Shown here: in pieces, positions 8,203 through 13,928 of the stretch | Position numbering within the stretch: position 1 is the first letter of the stretch | Layout of the letters: each line of letters opens with the position of its first letter | From: CAZGWJ01 sp964529445 | GTDB taxonomy: Bacteria; Oederibacteriota; Muellerivitia; Muellerivitales; Muellerivitaceae | Length of the DNA: 16,115 bases | Assembly (NCBI GenBank): GCA_964529445.1 | Contig: CAZGWJ010000063.1 | Span: 1-16,115 of the forward strand | Reading direction: 5' to 3' | Made by a program: the position numbers and the translations under genes | The notes under the pieces: generated by a model | What the model was told of the DNA's origin: nothing | Seen by the model: the letters and a program-made list of their open reading frames with translations, nothing else | Databases searched by the model: none

Positions 8203-8503
8203 GAACCGTCAGGACCTGGCCCGGGCCGTCGCGTCCCTCGGGATCACCGAGGAACGGTCCTCCTTGGCCGTGGATACCTTCTTCGAGCGCATCCGGAAGG
8301 CCCTGATGAACGGGGAAAAGGTCGCCTTGAAGGGATTCGGTTCCTGGGAGTGGCGCGTGAAGCCTTCCCGGGAGGCCCGGAACCCCAGGACCGGCGAAAA
8401 GATCCTCCTCCCGGAACGGAAAGTGCTCGCGTTCAAGCCAAGCGCCAACTTGAAGAGACGGATCAATCTGAAGGGGAAACCCCCGAGGACCCAGGGAGGC
8501 TGA
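8195..8503 (+). CDS. HU/IHF-family DNA-binding protein (IHF-alpha-like)
   Basis: This 102-aa basic protein has the HU/IHF fold: a helical N-terminus (RQDLARAVASLGITEERSSLAVDTFFERIRKAL), the GFGSWEWR beta-strand, and the DNA-intercalating arm motif REARNPRTGEKI with the conserved Pro64. It ends KPSANLKRRIN as in the family. It bends DNA as a homo- or heterodimer; the partner is not in the window. The ARNPRTG arm and placement before a MerR gene recall IHF-alpha in deltaproteobacteria, but HU cannot be excluded, so no symbol is given. Its start overlaps gpsA by 8 nt. Confidence 0.9.
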   Translation: MSRNRQDLARAVASLGITEERSSLAVDTFFERIRKALMNGEKVALKGFGSWEWRVKPSREARNPRTGEKILLPERKVLAFKPSANLKRRINLKGKPPRTQGG

Positions 8504-8505
8504 GG

Positions 8506-8880
8506 ATGGCGGACGAGGAAAAGCTCTTCTACTCGATCGGCGAGGTGGCCCAATTGGCGAACGTGAAACCCTATGTCCTGCGCTACTGGGAGACGGAGTT
8601 CGAGCCCTTGCGCCCCAAGAAGACCCCCACCGGCCAGAGGGCCTACCGCAAGAGGGACGTAGAGGTCGCCCTCACCATCAAGCGCCTCATGCACGACGAG
8701 CAATACACCATCGCCGGCGCGCGTAAGAAACTGGCTGAGCTCGAGCAGGAGCAGGGCTTGGACCAATTGGATCTCTTCAAGAACGCGTCCCAGGGGACTT
8801 CCGTCCCGGCGGTCGCATGGGACGAGGTACGGAAATGGCTTTCGGCCGCCAAGGAGATCCTCGGGAAATACGGGGAATAG
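8506..8880 (+). CDS. MerR-family transcriptional regulator
   Basis: The 124-aa protein starts 2 nt after the HU/IHF stop with GGGAGG 6 nt upstream. The N-terminal winged helix-turn-helix reads FYSIGEVAQLANVKPYVLRYWETEF..LRPKKTPTGQRAYRKRDVEVAL (8-56), the MerR signature. A short helix YTIAGARKKLAELEQEQG (67-84) is the dimerisation segment. There is no C-terminal effector domain and no Cys metal site. Such short MerR proteins directly after ihfA are common in deltaproteobacteria (from memory). The target is unknown; the adjacent tRNA-Pro promoter is a possible one, by position only. Confidence 0.9.
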   Translation: MADEEKLFYSIGEVAQLANVKPYVLRYWETEFEPLRPKKTPTGQRAYRKRDVEVALTIKRLMHDEQYTIAGARKKLAELEQEQGLDQLDLFKNASQGTSVPAVAWDEVRKWLSAAKEILGKYGE

Positions 8881-8897
8881 CGCTGAAATTTTCGGCG
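8881..8897 (+). terminator. Possible weak hairpin after merR
   Basis: CGCTGAAATTTTCGGCG can fold into a 7-bp stem (one T-G wobble) with a 3-nt loop directly after the merR stop. It lacks a U-run (ATTTGACGG follows), so a true terminator is doubtful. Confidence 0.25.
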
Positions 8898-8914
8898 ATT
8901 TGACGGTTCATCGC

Positions 8915-8943
8915 TTGCACGACCCCCATTTTTGTTATAGTAT
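8915..8943 (+). promoter_or_regulatory. Putative promoter of the tRNA-Pro repeat locus
   Basis: TTGCAC (8915-8920) is followed by TATAGT (8936-8941, spacer 15, five of six) or TAGTAT (8938-8943, spacer 17). It is the only AT-rich, promoter-like stretch before the repeat array and would transcribe the repeats and both tRNA-Pro genes from about 8948. Confidence 0.5.
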
Positions 8944-8952
8944 TTGTGTCCT

Positions 8953-9068
8953 TTCGGGCGACTTTCACCCGATGCGAAATCCGGTCGAAGGTCGAGCCTG
9001 GTCATCTTCTGGATCAGGTTGGTACAGGTCGGGGCGTGGCGCAGCTCGACGAGCCCCGGCGAGTCGCG
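8953..9068 (+). repeat. 116-bp tandem repeat, copy A, with truncated tRNA-Pro 5' end
   Basis: The unit has a TCGGG...CCCGA dyad at its left end, a conserved leader (TCTTCTGGATCAGGTTGGTA) and then the first 19 nt of the downstream tRNA-Pro, CGGGGCGTGGCGCAGCTCG (9030-9048), followed by ACGAGCCCCG instead of the rest of the tRNA. It matches copy B at a spacing of 116 bp with a few substitutions and one indel near the left edge. The GCCCCG after the fragment can pair with the CGGGGC at its start, so the copy may fold as a mini-hairpin. Confidence 0.85.
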
Positions 9069-9170
9069 TCGGGTCGGTTTCCACCCGATGCGAAGTCCGG
9101 TCGAAGGTCGAGCCAGGTCATCTTCTGGATCAGGTTGGTACAGGTCGGGGCGTGGCGCAGCTCGACGAGC
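9069..9170 (+). repeat. 116-bp tandem repeat, copy B, cut by the assembly gap
   Basis: From 9087 to 9170 this copies 8971-9054 with only a few changes (for example GCCTGG to GCCAGG). It again holds the 19-nt tRNA-Pro 5' fragment (9146-9164) followed by ACGAGC, where the N-run begins. The TCGGGT...ACCCGA dyad at 9070-9087 keeps pairing although the bases differ from copy A. Confidence 0.85.
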
Positions 9171-9270
9171 NNNNNNNNNNNNNNNNNNNNNNNNNNNNNN
9201 NNNNNNNNNNNNNNNNNNNNNNNNNNNNNNNNNNNNNNNNNNNNNNNNNNNNNNNNNNNNNNNNNNNNNN
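9171..9270. other. Assembly gap (100 N placeholder)
   Basis: Exactly 100 N stand here, a common placeholder for a scaffold gap of unknown size. The gap falls inside the tandem repeat, so more copies are probably missing. Confidence 0.97.
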
Positions 9271-9306
9271 GAGCCAGGTCATCTTCTGGATCAGGTTGGT
9301 ACAGGT
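9271..9306 (+). repeat. Leader part of the final 116-bp repeat copy, running into intact tRNA-Pro
   Basis: GAGCCAGGTCATCTTCTGGA and the following bases are identical to the copy B leader (9110-9145). Here the leader continues into a complete tRNA-Pro gene instead of a truncated one. Confidence 0.85.
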
Positions 9307-9383
9307 CGGGGCGTGGCGCAGCTCGGTAGCGCAATTGCATGGGGTGCAAGAGGTCGCAGGTTCAAATCCTGCCGCCCCGACCA
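9307..9383 (+). tRNA. tRNA-Pro (anticodon GGG)
   Basis: The cloverleaf is complete: acceptor CGGGGCG/CGCCCCG, D-stem GCGC/GCGC, anticodon loop ATGGGGT giving GGG, T-arm GCAGG-TTCAAAT-CCTGC, discriminator A and encoded CCA (9381-9383). C1-G72 is typical of bacterial tRNA-Pro. The outermost anticodon-stem pair is A-G. Its 5' 19 nt are repeated upstream in the 116-bp array. Confidence 0.95.
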
Positions 9384-9474
9384 TTTTGATATCCGATGTT
9401 CATGACCCAGCAGGACGATATCGAGGATGGTTTTCCGGGACCCATAAGCGCCGGTGTTCTCCATGAGCCTTGGA

Positions 9475-9550
9475 CGGGGTGTAGCGCAGCGGCTAGCGCA
9501 CTTGGTTCGGGACCAAGGGGCCGGAGGTTCGAATCCTCTCACCCCGACCA
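9475..9550 (+). tRNA. tRNA-Pro (anticodon CGG)
   Basis: Acceptor CGGGGTG/CACCCCG, D-stem GCGC/GCGC, anticodon stem CTTGG/CCAAG with loop TTCGGGA (anticodon CGG), T-arm GGAGG-TTCGAAT-CCTCT (last pair G-T), A73 and encoded CCA. It lies 91 bp after tRNA-Pro(GGG) on the same strand with no clear terminator between, so the two are probably one transcript. The first 19 nt of this tRNA differ from the repeated fragment, so the array derives from the GGG gene. Confidence 0.95.
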
Positions 9551-9620
9551 AGGGTCATGGATCTTCTCACCGTATTGACCGGAGCGAATCCCCCAAGTTC
9601 AGGACGCCGAAGCCGCCATC

Positions 9621-9629
9621 TGCTATCAT
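9621..9629 (+). promoter_or_regulatory. Possible extended -10 promoter for acyP-sigma-apt
   Basis: TGC-TATCAT forms an extended -10 element (TGn plus a -10 with five of six matches, the same hexamer as in the der promoter). No convincing -35 box is seen. Transcription from about 9636 would give a leader of about 130 nt that includes the palindrome at 9695-9708. Confidence 0.35.
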
Positions 9630-9692
9630 ATTGCCCCACTGCCGTCCAAGACGTTTTCCTGAAGAGGCAAAGTCTGTTTTCACGCTGTTAGA

Positions 9693-9735
9693 GAACGAAG
9701 TTCTTCGTGTCTCCGCATCCTTGTGGTTCAAGATG
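9693..9735. repeat. Palindrome plus ACACGAAG/ACCACAAGG-type dispersed intergenic element
   Basis: ACGAAG-TT-CTTCGT (9695-9708) is a perfect dyad. Read on the minus strand the stretch gives AACCACAAGG, ATGCGGAG, ACACGAAG in series, an 8-10-nt periodic motif. I remember near-identical intergenic sequence (spurious translation NHKDxKTRR) in many unrelated bacterial genomes and metagenomes; this is memory, not a search. Confidence 0.45.
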
Positions 9736-9767
9736 CGTTGATCTTGGACGAGAGTGATGATGCCCCC

Positions 9768-10043
9768 ATGATCAAGGCGTTCACCGGCCGTGCAACGGGA
9801 AGGGTCCAAGGCGTCGGTTACCGGTATTTCGCGGAACGCTGCGCCCGGCAGCATTCCATCCTGGGATGGGTACGGAACCTTCCGGACGGGTCGGTGGAGT
9901 TCACGGCCGTGGGGGAAGCGGTCGACCTGGACGCATTCCTTCTCGAATTGAAGCGGGGGCCCCTGGCCGGACGGGTCGAGACCCTCGACCTCGATTGGTT
10001 GAGGGATATCCCCGATTTTCGCGATTTCCAGATCACGGGTTAA
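9768..10043 (+). CDS. acyP: Acylphosphatase
   Basis: This 91-aa protein has the acylphosphatase signature GRVQGVGYRYF (11-21), with the phosphate-binding Arg19, and GWVRNLPDGSVEF (33-45) with the catalytic Asn37. The length equals the family norm. It hydrolyses acyl phosphates such as acetyl phosphate or 1,3-bisphosphoglycerate in the cytoplasm. I chose ATG 9768 because the family starts a few residues before the GRVQGVGYR loop. The in-frame extension back to 9723 is not conserved-looking. The Shine-Dalgarno sequence is weak. The sigma-factor gene starts 4 nt after its stop, so the two are probably cotranscribed. Confidence 0.93.
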   Translation: MIKAFTGRATGRVQGVGYRYFAERCARQHSILGWVRNLPDGSVEFTAVGEAVDLDAFLLELKRGPLAGRVETLDLDWLRDIPDFRDFQITG

Positions 10044-10047
10044 CGCC

Positions 10048-11049
10048 ATGCGCGAACGGAAAAAGACCACCCGGTCATCGAAGCCCTCCCACCCGGGGCG
10101 TGCGGAAAAACGCCCCTCGCGGAAGGGGAAATCCCCATCCCCCCCCGTCCTGAAGTCCGTCATCCCGGCCGCGACGCCCACTCCCTATGACAGCCAGGGA
10201 CATGTCACCACCGACAGCATCAAGCTGTACTTCCGGGAGATCTCCCGGGTTCGTCTTCTCACGTTCCCCGAGGAAGTGGCCCTGGCCCGCCGCATCGAGA
10301 AGGGCGACATGGAGGCCAAGCAGCGGCTGGTGACCGCCAACCTCCGGCTGGTCATCAAGATCGCCAAGAAATACATGAACATGGGTCTCGCCTTCCAGGA
10401 CCTCATCGAGGAGGGGAACCTGGGGCTCATCAAGGCCGCCGAGAAGTTCTCCTGGAAAAGGGGCTTCAAGTTCAGCACCTACGCCACGTGGTGGATCCGC
10501 CAATCCATCACGCGTTCACTGGCCAACTATTCCCGGACCGTCCGCGTCCCGGTGCACGTGTCCGAGGACATCAACCGCCTTCAGAAGGTGACCCGCGAAC
10601 TGACGCGGCGCCTGGGAAGGGAACCCAGCATCACCGAGGTCTCCCGCGCCTCCCGTTTCTCCTTGTCCCGGGTCCGGCGGCTCCAGGTCCTGGCCCAGAA
10701 AGACGTCTCCCTCGAGGTCCCCGTGGGGGACGAGCCGGGCTCGAAATCCTTCGGGGATTTCATCGAGGACGAGAACGCCGTCGGCCCCGATATCATGGCC
10801 TTCGAACGCCTCACTTCCGAGAAGATGCATCGCCTGATCCGCGAGTTGAACGAGAAGGAACAGAAGGTCATCCTGATGCGCTTCGGTTTCGGGCCGGAGC
10901 CGCCCCGCACCCTGGAGGAGACCGGGAAAAGCCTCGGTGTCACCCGGGAAAGGGTCCGCCAGATCGAGGAGAAGGCCCTGCGCAAGATCCGCGGATTCAT
11001 GCGGGCCCGCCGGAACGAGTACAGGGAATTGCTGCACGAGTACGAGTGA
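10048..11049 (+). CDS. Group 2 sigma-70 factor (RpoS/RpoD-like)
   Basis: The 333-aa protein has sigma-70 regions in order: 1.2 (DSIKLYFREISRVRLLTFPEEVALARRIEKGD, from 56), 2.1-2.4 (about 91-171, with DLIEEGNLGLIKAAEKF and TYATWWIRQSITRSLANYSR), 3 (about 172-250), and 4.1-4.2 (RTLEETGKSLGVTRERVRQIEEKALRKIR, 287-315). Region 1.1 is absent; instead there is a basic, Pro/Ser/Lys-rich N-terminus of about 45 residues. The -10-recognition Gln152 and Thr155 are kept, so promoters close to the housekeeping type are expected. DLIEEGNLGL and the missing region 1.1 favour an RpoS-type alternative sigma over the main RpoD. It lies in a tight operon with acyP and apt. A principal-sigma role is possible only if no longer RpoD exists elsewhere. 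Confidence 0.92.
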   Translation: MRERKKTTRSSKPSHPGRAEKRPSRKGKSPSPPVLKSVIPAATPTPYDSQGHVTTDSIKLYFREISRVRLLTFPEEVALARRIEKGDMEAKQRLVTANLRLVIKIAKKYMNMGLAFQDLIEEGNLGLIKAAEKFSWKRGFKFSTYATWWIRQSITRSLANYSRTVRVPVHVSEDINRLQKVTRELTRRLGREPSITEVSRASRFSLSRVRRLQVLAQKDVSLEVPVGDEPGSKSFGDFIEDENAVGPDIMAFERLTSEKMHRLIRELNEKEQKVILMRFGFGPEPPRTLEETGKSLGVTRERVRQIEEKALRKIRGFMRARRNEYRELLHEYE

Positions 11050-11062
11050 GAGGAAGGTGACC

Positions 11063-11575
11063 ATGGACCTCAAGAACTACATCCGCGACGTGCCCGATTT
11101 CCCGAAACCGGGCATCCTTTTCAAGGACATCACGCCCCTGCTGAAGGATCCCGCCGCATTCGGCCAGGTCATCACGCTCTTCGCGGAACGTTACCGGAAG
11201 GATCCTCCGGCCGCCATCGTGGGCATGGAGTCGAGGGGTTTCCTCTTCGGAACGGCCCTGGCCCGCGAATTGAAGGTCCCCTTCGTCCCGGTGCGCAAGC
11301 CCGGGAAACTGCCCTGGAAGTCCGTCCGCGAGACCTACGAGCTCGAATACGGACAGGATTCGCTCGAGATCCACGAGGATGCGCTCGAGAAGGGCGCCCC
11401 GGTCGTGATCGTCGACGACCTTCTGGCGACCGGCGGGACCGCCGCCGCCACCGCCCGCCTGGTCGAGCGGGCCGGAGGGACGGTCCGCGAGCTGTGTTTC
11501 GTCATCGAGCTGGGTTTCCTGGAAGGGCGCCGGAAATTGCAAAGCCGTTCCGTGTTCTCTATAATCCAGTATTGA
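11063..11575 (+). CDS. apt: Adenine phosphoribosyltransferase
   Basis: The 170-aa enzyme salvages adenine to AMP with PRPP. It opens with the family pattern IRDVPDFPKPGILFKDITPLL (7-27). It then has VGMESRGFLFG (53-63), PVRKPGKLPW (76-85) and the PRPP-binding loop VIVDDLLATGGTAAA (115-129). The length is normal for Apt. ATG 11063 follows AGGAAGG at 11051-11057, 13 nt after the sigma-factor stop. The last codons also contain the promoter of the downstream tRNA-Arg. Confidence 0.95.
   Translation: MDLKNYIRDVPDFPKPGILFKDITPLLKDPAAFGQVITLFAERYRKDPPAAIVGMESRGFLFGTALARELKVPFVPVRKPGKLPWKSVRETYELEYGQDSLEIHEDALEKGAPVVIVDDLLATGGTAAATARLVERAGGTVRELCFVIELGFLEGRRKLQSRSVFSIIQY
11537..11565 (+). promoter_or_regulatory. 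Strong promoter inside the 3' end of apt, driving tRNA-Arg and the beta-helix gene
   Basis: TTGCAA (11537-11542), a 17-bp spacer and a perfect TATAAT (11560-11565) predict a start near 11572, about 17 nt before the tRNA. All elements lie within the apt coding sequence, which ends at 11575. Confidence 0.75.
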
Positions 11576-11588
11576 ACCGAAAAAGGAC

Positions 11589-11665
11589 GCCCTCGTAGCT
11601 CAGTTGGATAGAGCGACCCTTTCCTAAAGGGTAGGTCACGCGTTCGAATCGCGTCGAGGGTACCA
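11589..11665 (+). tRNA. tRNA-Arg (anticodon CCT)
   Basis: Acceptor GCCCTCG/CGAGGGT (first pair is a G-U wobble), D-stem GCTC/GAGC, anticodon stem ACCCT/AGGGT with loop TTCCTAA (anticodon CCT, reads AGG), T-arm ACGCG-TTCGAAT-CGCGT, A73 and encoded CCA. The next protein gene begins only 19 nt after the CCA, without a visible terminator, so tRNA and mRNA probably share one transcript. Confidence 0.95.
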
Positions 11666-11684
11666 TTTCCGTCCCGGAGGAATC

Positions 11685-13085
11685 ATGAAGCCCTTCGACC
11701 GGCCCCTGTTCGCCGTCCTGGCCTTCCTCCTGGCCAACCCTTCCGTGCTCCCGGCCGCCACCCCGGTGGAACCGGTCCTTTCCGGCGCGGTGACCTGGAC
11801 CCGCGAGGGAAGCCCCTACCAGGTGACCCGGGACACGCGCCTGCTTCCGGGCGCGACCCTGACAGTCCATCCCGGGGTCGTGATCGAGATGGCCGTCCGG
11901 GCCGATGACAGCGTCCCCGGCGGGACTCCCGCCGTGGACTTCATCGTCCAGGGGGAAATGTCGGTTCTCGGGAACGATTTCGCCCCCGTCTCGATGATCC
12001 CCGACCGCCCGGCCCAATGGGGTGCTCTCTACCTGCTCCCGCCCCGGCTCCAGAACTGGTCCAGCTTCTACCTGGTGGGGGGGCAGTTGATCCTGGGCCG
12101 CGGCGAGTTGAACCTCCAGTCCTGTCGGGTGAGCCAGGGGCGCGGCATCGCCCTCATGGAAGGCGCCCGTCTCCGGATGGAGGACTGCCAGCTGGACGAG
12201 AACAAAACGGGGCTTCTGTTCCTGAACGAAGCGACCGAAGCCACGATGGTACGGACGCGGCTGAGACAGAACGACGTGGGCCTTCTATTCCGCGCGGGAG
12301 GCGTCCTGAAGGCCGAGGAGAGCAGTGTCTACGCCAGTTCCCGGTATCACGCCGCCAATGCCGCACCCGCAACCGTGACCCTGCCGTCCCTGTGGTGGGG
12401 AACCGCGGACGGGAAGAAGATCCTCCGGAAAATCCTGGACGGCCGCACCCAGAGGAACTACGGTTTCTTCCAGTTCTCGCCCCAATTGACGAAGGACCCG
12501 ATGCTTGCCGCCATCAAAGGTTACGTCCCCGAGAAGGACCCGTCCCGGGCCAAGAGGACGGGCCCTCGTTTCCTGGTCGGACCCCTGTTCCAGGCCGTCC
12601 TTCCGCAGTTGAACATCCAGGGGGCCGACCTCGAGATGACGCTGGGTTACGGTCTCCAGGTCGGAACGGTCCTCCGACAGGACCTGGAAGTGAGGGCGAC
12701 CTTCCAGACGGTCTCCTTGAACGCCATGAACGAGGAGCGGCGCAGCGCCCTCCACCTGAACCTCGCCCGGATCGGCTTGATGGGGCGCAAGCAGTTCGCG
12801 CTCAACAAGGCGCGACGCGTCTTCCTGTTCGCGGAAGGCGGCGGGCTTCTGGGCCTGACGAAGCAGGACCTGACCCGTCCCCAGGATCCCATGGTCGTCA
12901 CCACCCCGCTCATCAACAAGAAGACCAGCGAAACGAACCTCAACCTCAAGGCGGGCACGGGACTTGAGTTCCAGGTGGGGAAACACCGGGTGGAACTGGG
13001 CATTCATTACGAATTGGCCCCCTTGAACGACAACCGGGGCGGCGCATTGATCCCCATCCAGGGGGGCCTGAACCTCTACTTCTGA
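11685..13085 (+). CDS. Exported beta-helix protein with C-terminal outer-membrane beta-barrel
   Basis: The 466-aa protein has a signal peptide (FAVLAFLLANPSVLPAA, cleavage probably after Ala25). Residues about 30-240 show short repeating strands of a right-handed beta-helix (GAVTWTREGSPYQVTRDTRLLPGATLTVHPGVVIEM, then VGGQLILGRGELNLQSCRVSQGRG, LRMEDCQLDENKTGLLFLNE and TRLRQNDVGLLF). Residues about 300-466 show alternating amphipathic strands ending in aromatic Phe (GGLNLYF), the usual signature of an outer-membrane beta-barrel. About 165 residues fit roughly eight strands, too few for a classical autotransporter translocator. I do not recognise a named family; a surface adhesin-like or structural role is inference. 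The start has GGAGGAATC before ATG. Transcription probably comes from the promoter in apt via tRNA-Arg. Confidence 0.75.
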   Translation: MKPFDRPLFAVLAFLLANPSVLPAATPVEPVLSGAVTWTREGSPYQVTRDTRLLPGATLTVHPGVVIEMAVRADDSVPGGTPAVDFIVQGEMSVLGNDFAPVSMIPDRPAQWGALYLLPPRLQNWSSFYLVGGQLILGRGELNLQSCRVSQGRGIALMEGARLRMEDCQLDENKTGLLFLNEATEATMVRTRLRQNDVGLLFRAGGVLKAEESSVYASSRYHAANAAPATVTLPSLWWGTADGKKILRKILDGRTQRNYGFFQFSPQLTKDPMLAAIKGYVPEKDPSRAKRTGPRFLVGPLFQAVLPQLNIQGADLEMTLGYGLQVGTVLRQDLEVRATFQTVSLNAMNEERRSALHLNLARIGLMGRKQFALNKARRVFLFAEGGGLLGLTKQDLTRPQDPMVVTTPLINKKTSETNLNLKAGTGLEFQVGKHRVELGIHYELAPLNDNRGGALIPIQGGLNLYF

Positions 13086-13173
13086 TCCCCGAGCGGCCCT
13101 GGAATTCCGGTTTTCCGCCCGGTTTCCCGGTTTTTACACGGCCTTTCCTGTACCCCGTCGGCTCCAGGTCGGT

Positions 13174-13179
13174 TATATT
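13174..13179 (+). promoter_or_regulatory. Possible -10 box before the TPR gene
   Basis: TATATT (five of six to TATAAT) stands 37 nt before the ATG at 13217. No matching -35 is visible at 16-18 bp, so the call is tentative. Confidence 0.25.
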
Positions 13180-13216
13180 GTCGGTCGTTCAAGTCCCGTC
13201 CCGGAAGAGGAGTCCC

Positions 13217-13921
13217 ATGAAGCACTTCAAGTTGCCGGTCCAATCGGGTATCGAGATCCCGAAACCCCCGATGGAGCAGGTGAAGGATTGGGCCAAGGCC
13301 CACCAGGAGGTGTTGGCGGTCGGGGCGCTCCTGCTTCTCCTCTTGTTCGTGGGCGTACCCTACTACCTGAAAAGCCAGCGGCAGACCGAGAAGGACGCCT
13401 CCAACATGCTGGACATGGCCGGGTACTACCTGAACAGCGCCGTCGACGCGAAGAGCGGGCCCTTCAAGACGGAACAGGAGAAATACCAGCAGAGCCTGGA
13501 GACGTTCCAGCGGGTCATGAACAACTACAGCGGGACCCCGTCCTCCCGCATCGCGCAATACTATGTCGGCAAATGCCAATATATGCTGGGCCAATATCCC
13601 CAAGCCTATGCCAGTTTCGACGTGGCTGTCGGCGAACTGAAGGGAACGCCCCTGTCGGACGCCGCCGCCCTGGGCAAGATCCTTTGCATGTCCGTCCAGG
13701 ACAAGACCCAGGAAGCCATCGCCCTCTACGAGACGTTCCTGAAGGAGCGCCCGGACAGTTTCCTCGTCCCCGAGGCGAAACTGGGGTACTCGGCTTGCCT
13801 GGTGAAGTCGGGCGACAAGGCCAAGGCCATCCAGGTCCTGGAATCCCTGGCCAAGGATTCAGCCGGGACGACCCCCGGCCATGAAGCCCAGCGCCAGCTG
13901 AAGGGCCTGAAAGGCGCCTAG
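13217..13921 (+). CDS. Membrane-anchored TPR protein (YfgM/TolA-accessory-like)
   Basis: The 234-aa protein has one membrane segment (VLAVGALLLLLLFVGVPYYL, about 32-51) after a short N-terminus of about 30 residues. The C-terminal part (about 60-230) carries tetratricopeptide helices, e.g. YQQSLETFQRVMNNYSGTPSSRIAQYYVGKCQYMLGQYPQAYASFDVAV and EAIALYETFLKERPDSFLVPEAKLGYSACLV. This single-pass plus TPR plan is that of YfgM-type proteins, which sit in the inner membrane with TPRs in the periplasm and bind envelope chaperones or the translocon. The precise partner here is unknown. ATG 13217 has GAAGAGGAG upstream; the in-frame GTG at 13178 does not. It ends 7 bp before the convergent aminotransferase. 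Confidence 0.8.
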   Translation: MKHFKLPVQSGIEIPKPPMEQVKDWAKAHQEVLAVGALLLLLLFVGVPYYLKSQRQTEKDASNMLDMAGYYLNSAVDAKSGPFKTEQEKYQQSLETFQRVMNNYSGTPSSRIAQYYVGKCQYMLGQYPQAYASFDVAVGELKGTPLSDAAALGKILCMSVQDKTQEAIALYETFLKERPDSFLVPEAKLGYSACLVKSGDKAKAIQVLESLAKDSAGTTPGHEAQRQLKGLKGA

Positions 13922-13928
13922 CGGGCCC

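Noticed and set aside
8953..9306. CRISPR array
   Set aside because: The repeats are 116-bp contiguous units with no short repeat/unique spacer pattern and there are no cas genes.
9475..9550. tRNA-Pro genes as the attachment site of the recombinase-bearing element
   Set aside because: The integrase is 6 kb away with housekeeping genes between, and no copy of the tRNA 3' end was seen near it.
8900..9551. Several ORFs on both strands across the repeat/tRNA region
   Set aside because: They run through tRNA genes and the N gap; translations such as MVGAAGFEPATSC are well-known spurious readings of tRNA genes.
13086..13173. Terminator formed by repeated CCGGTTT words before a T5 run
   Set aside because: The words are direct rather than inverted repeats, and no stable stem directly before the T-run can be drawn.
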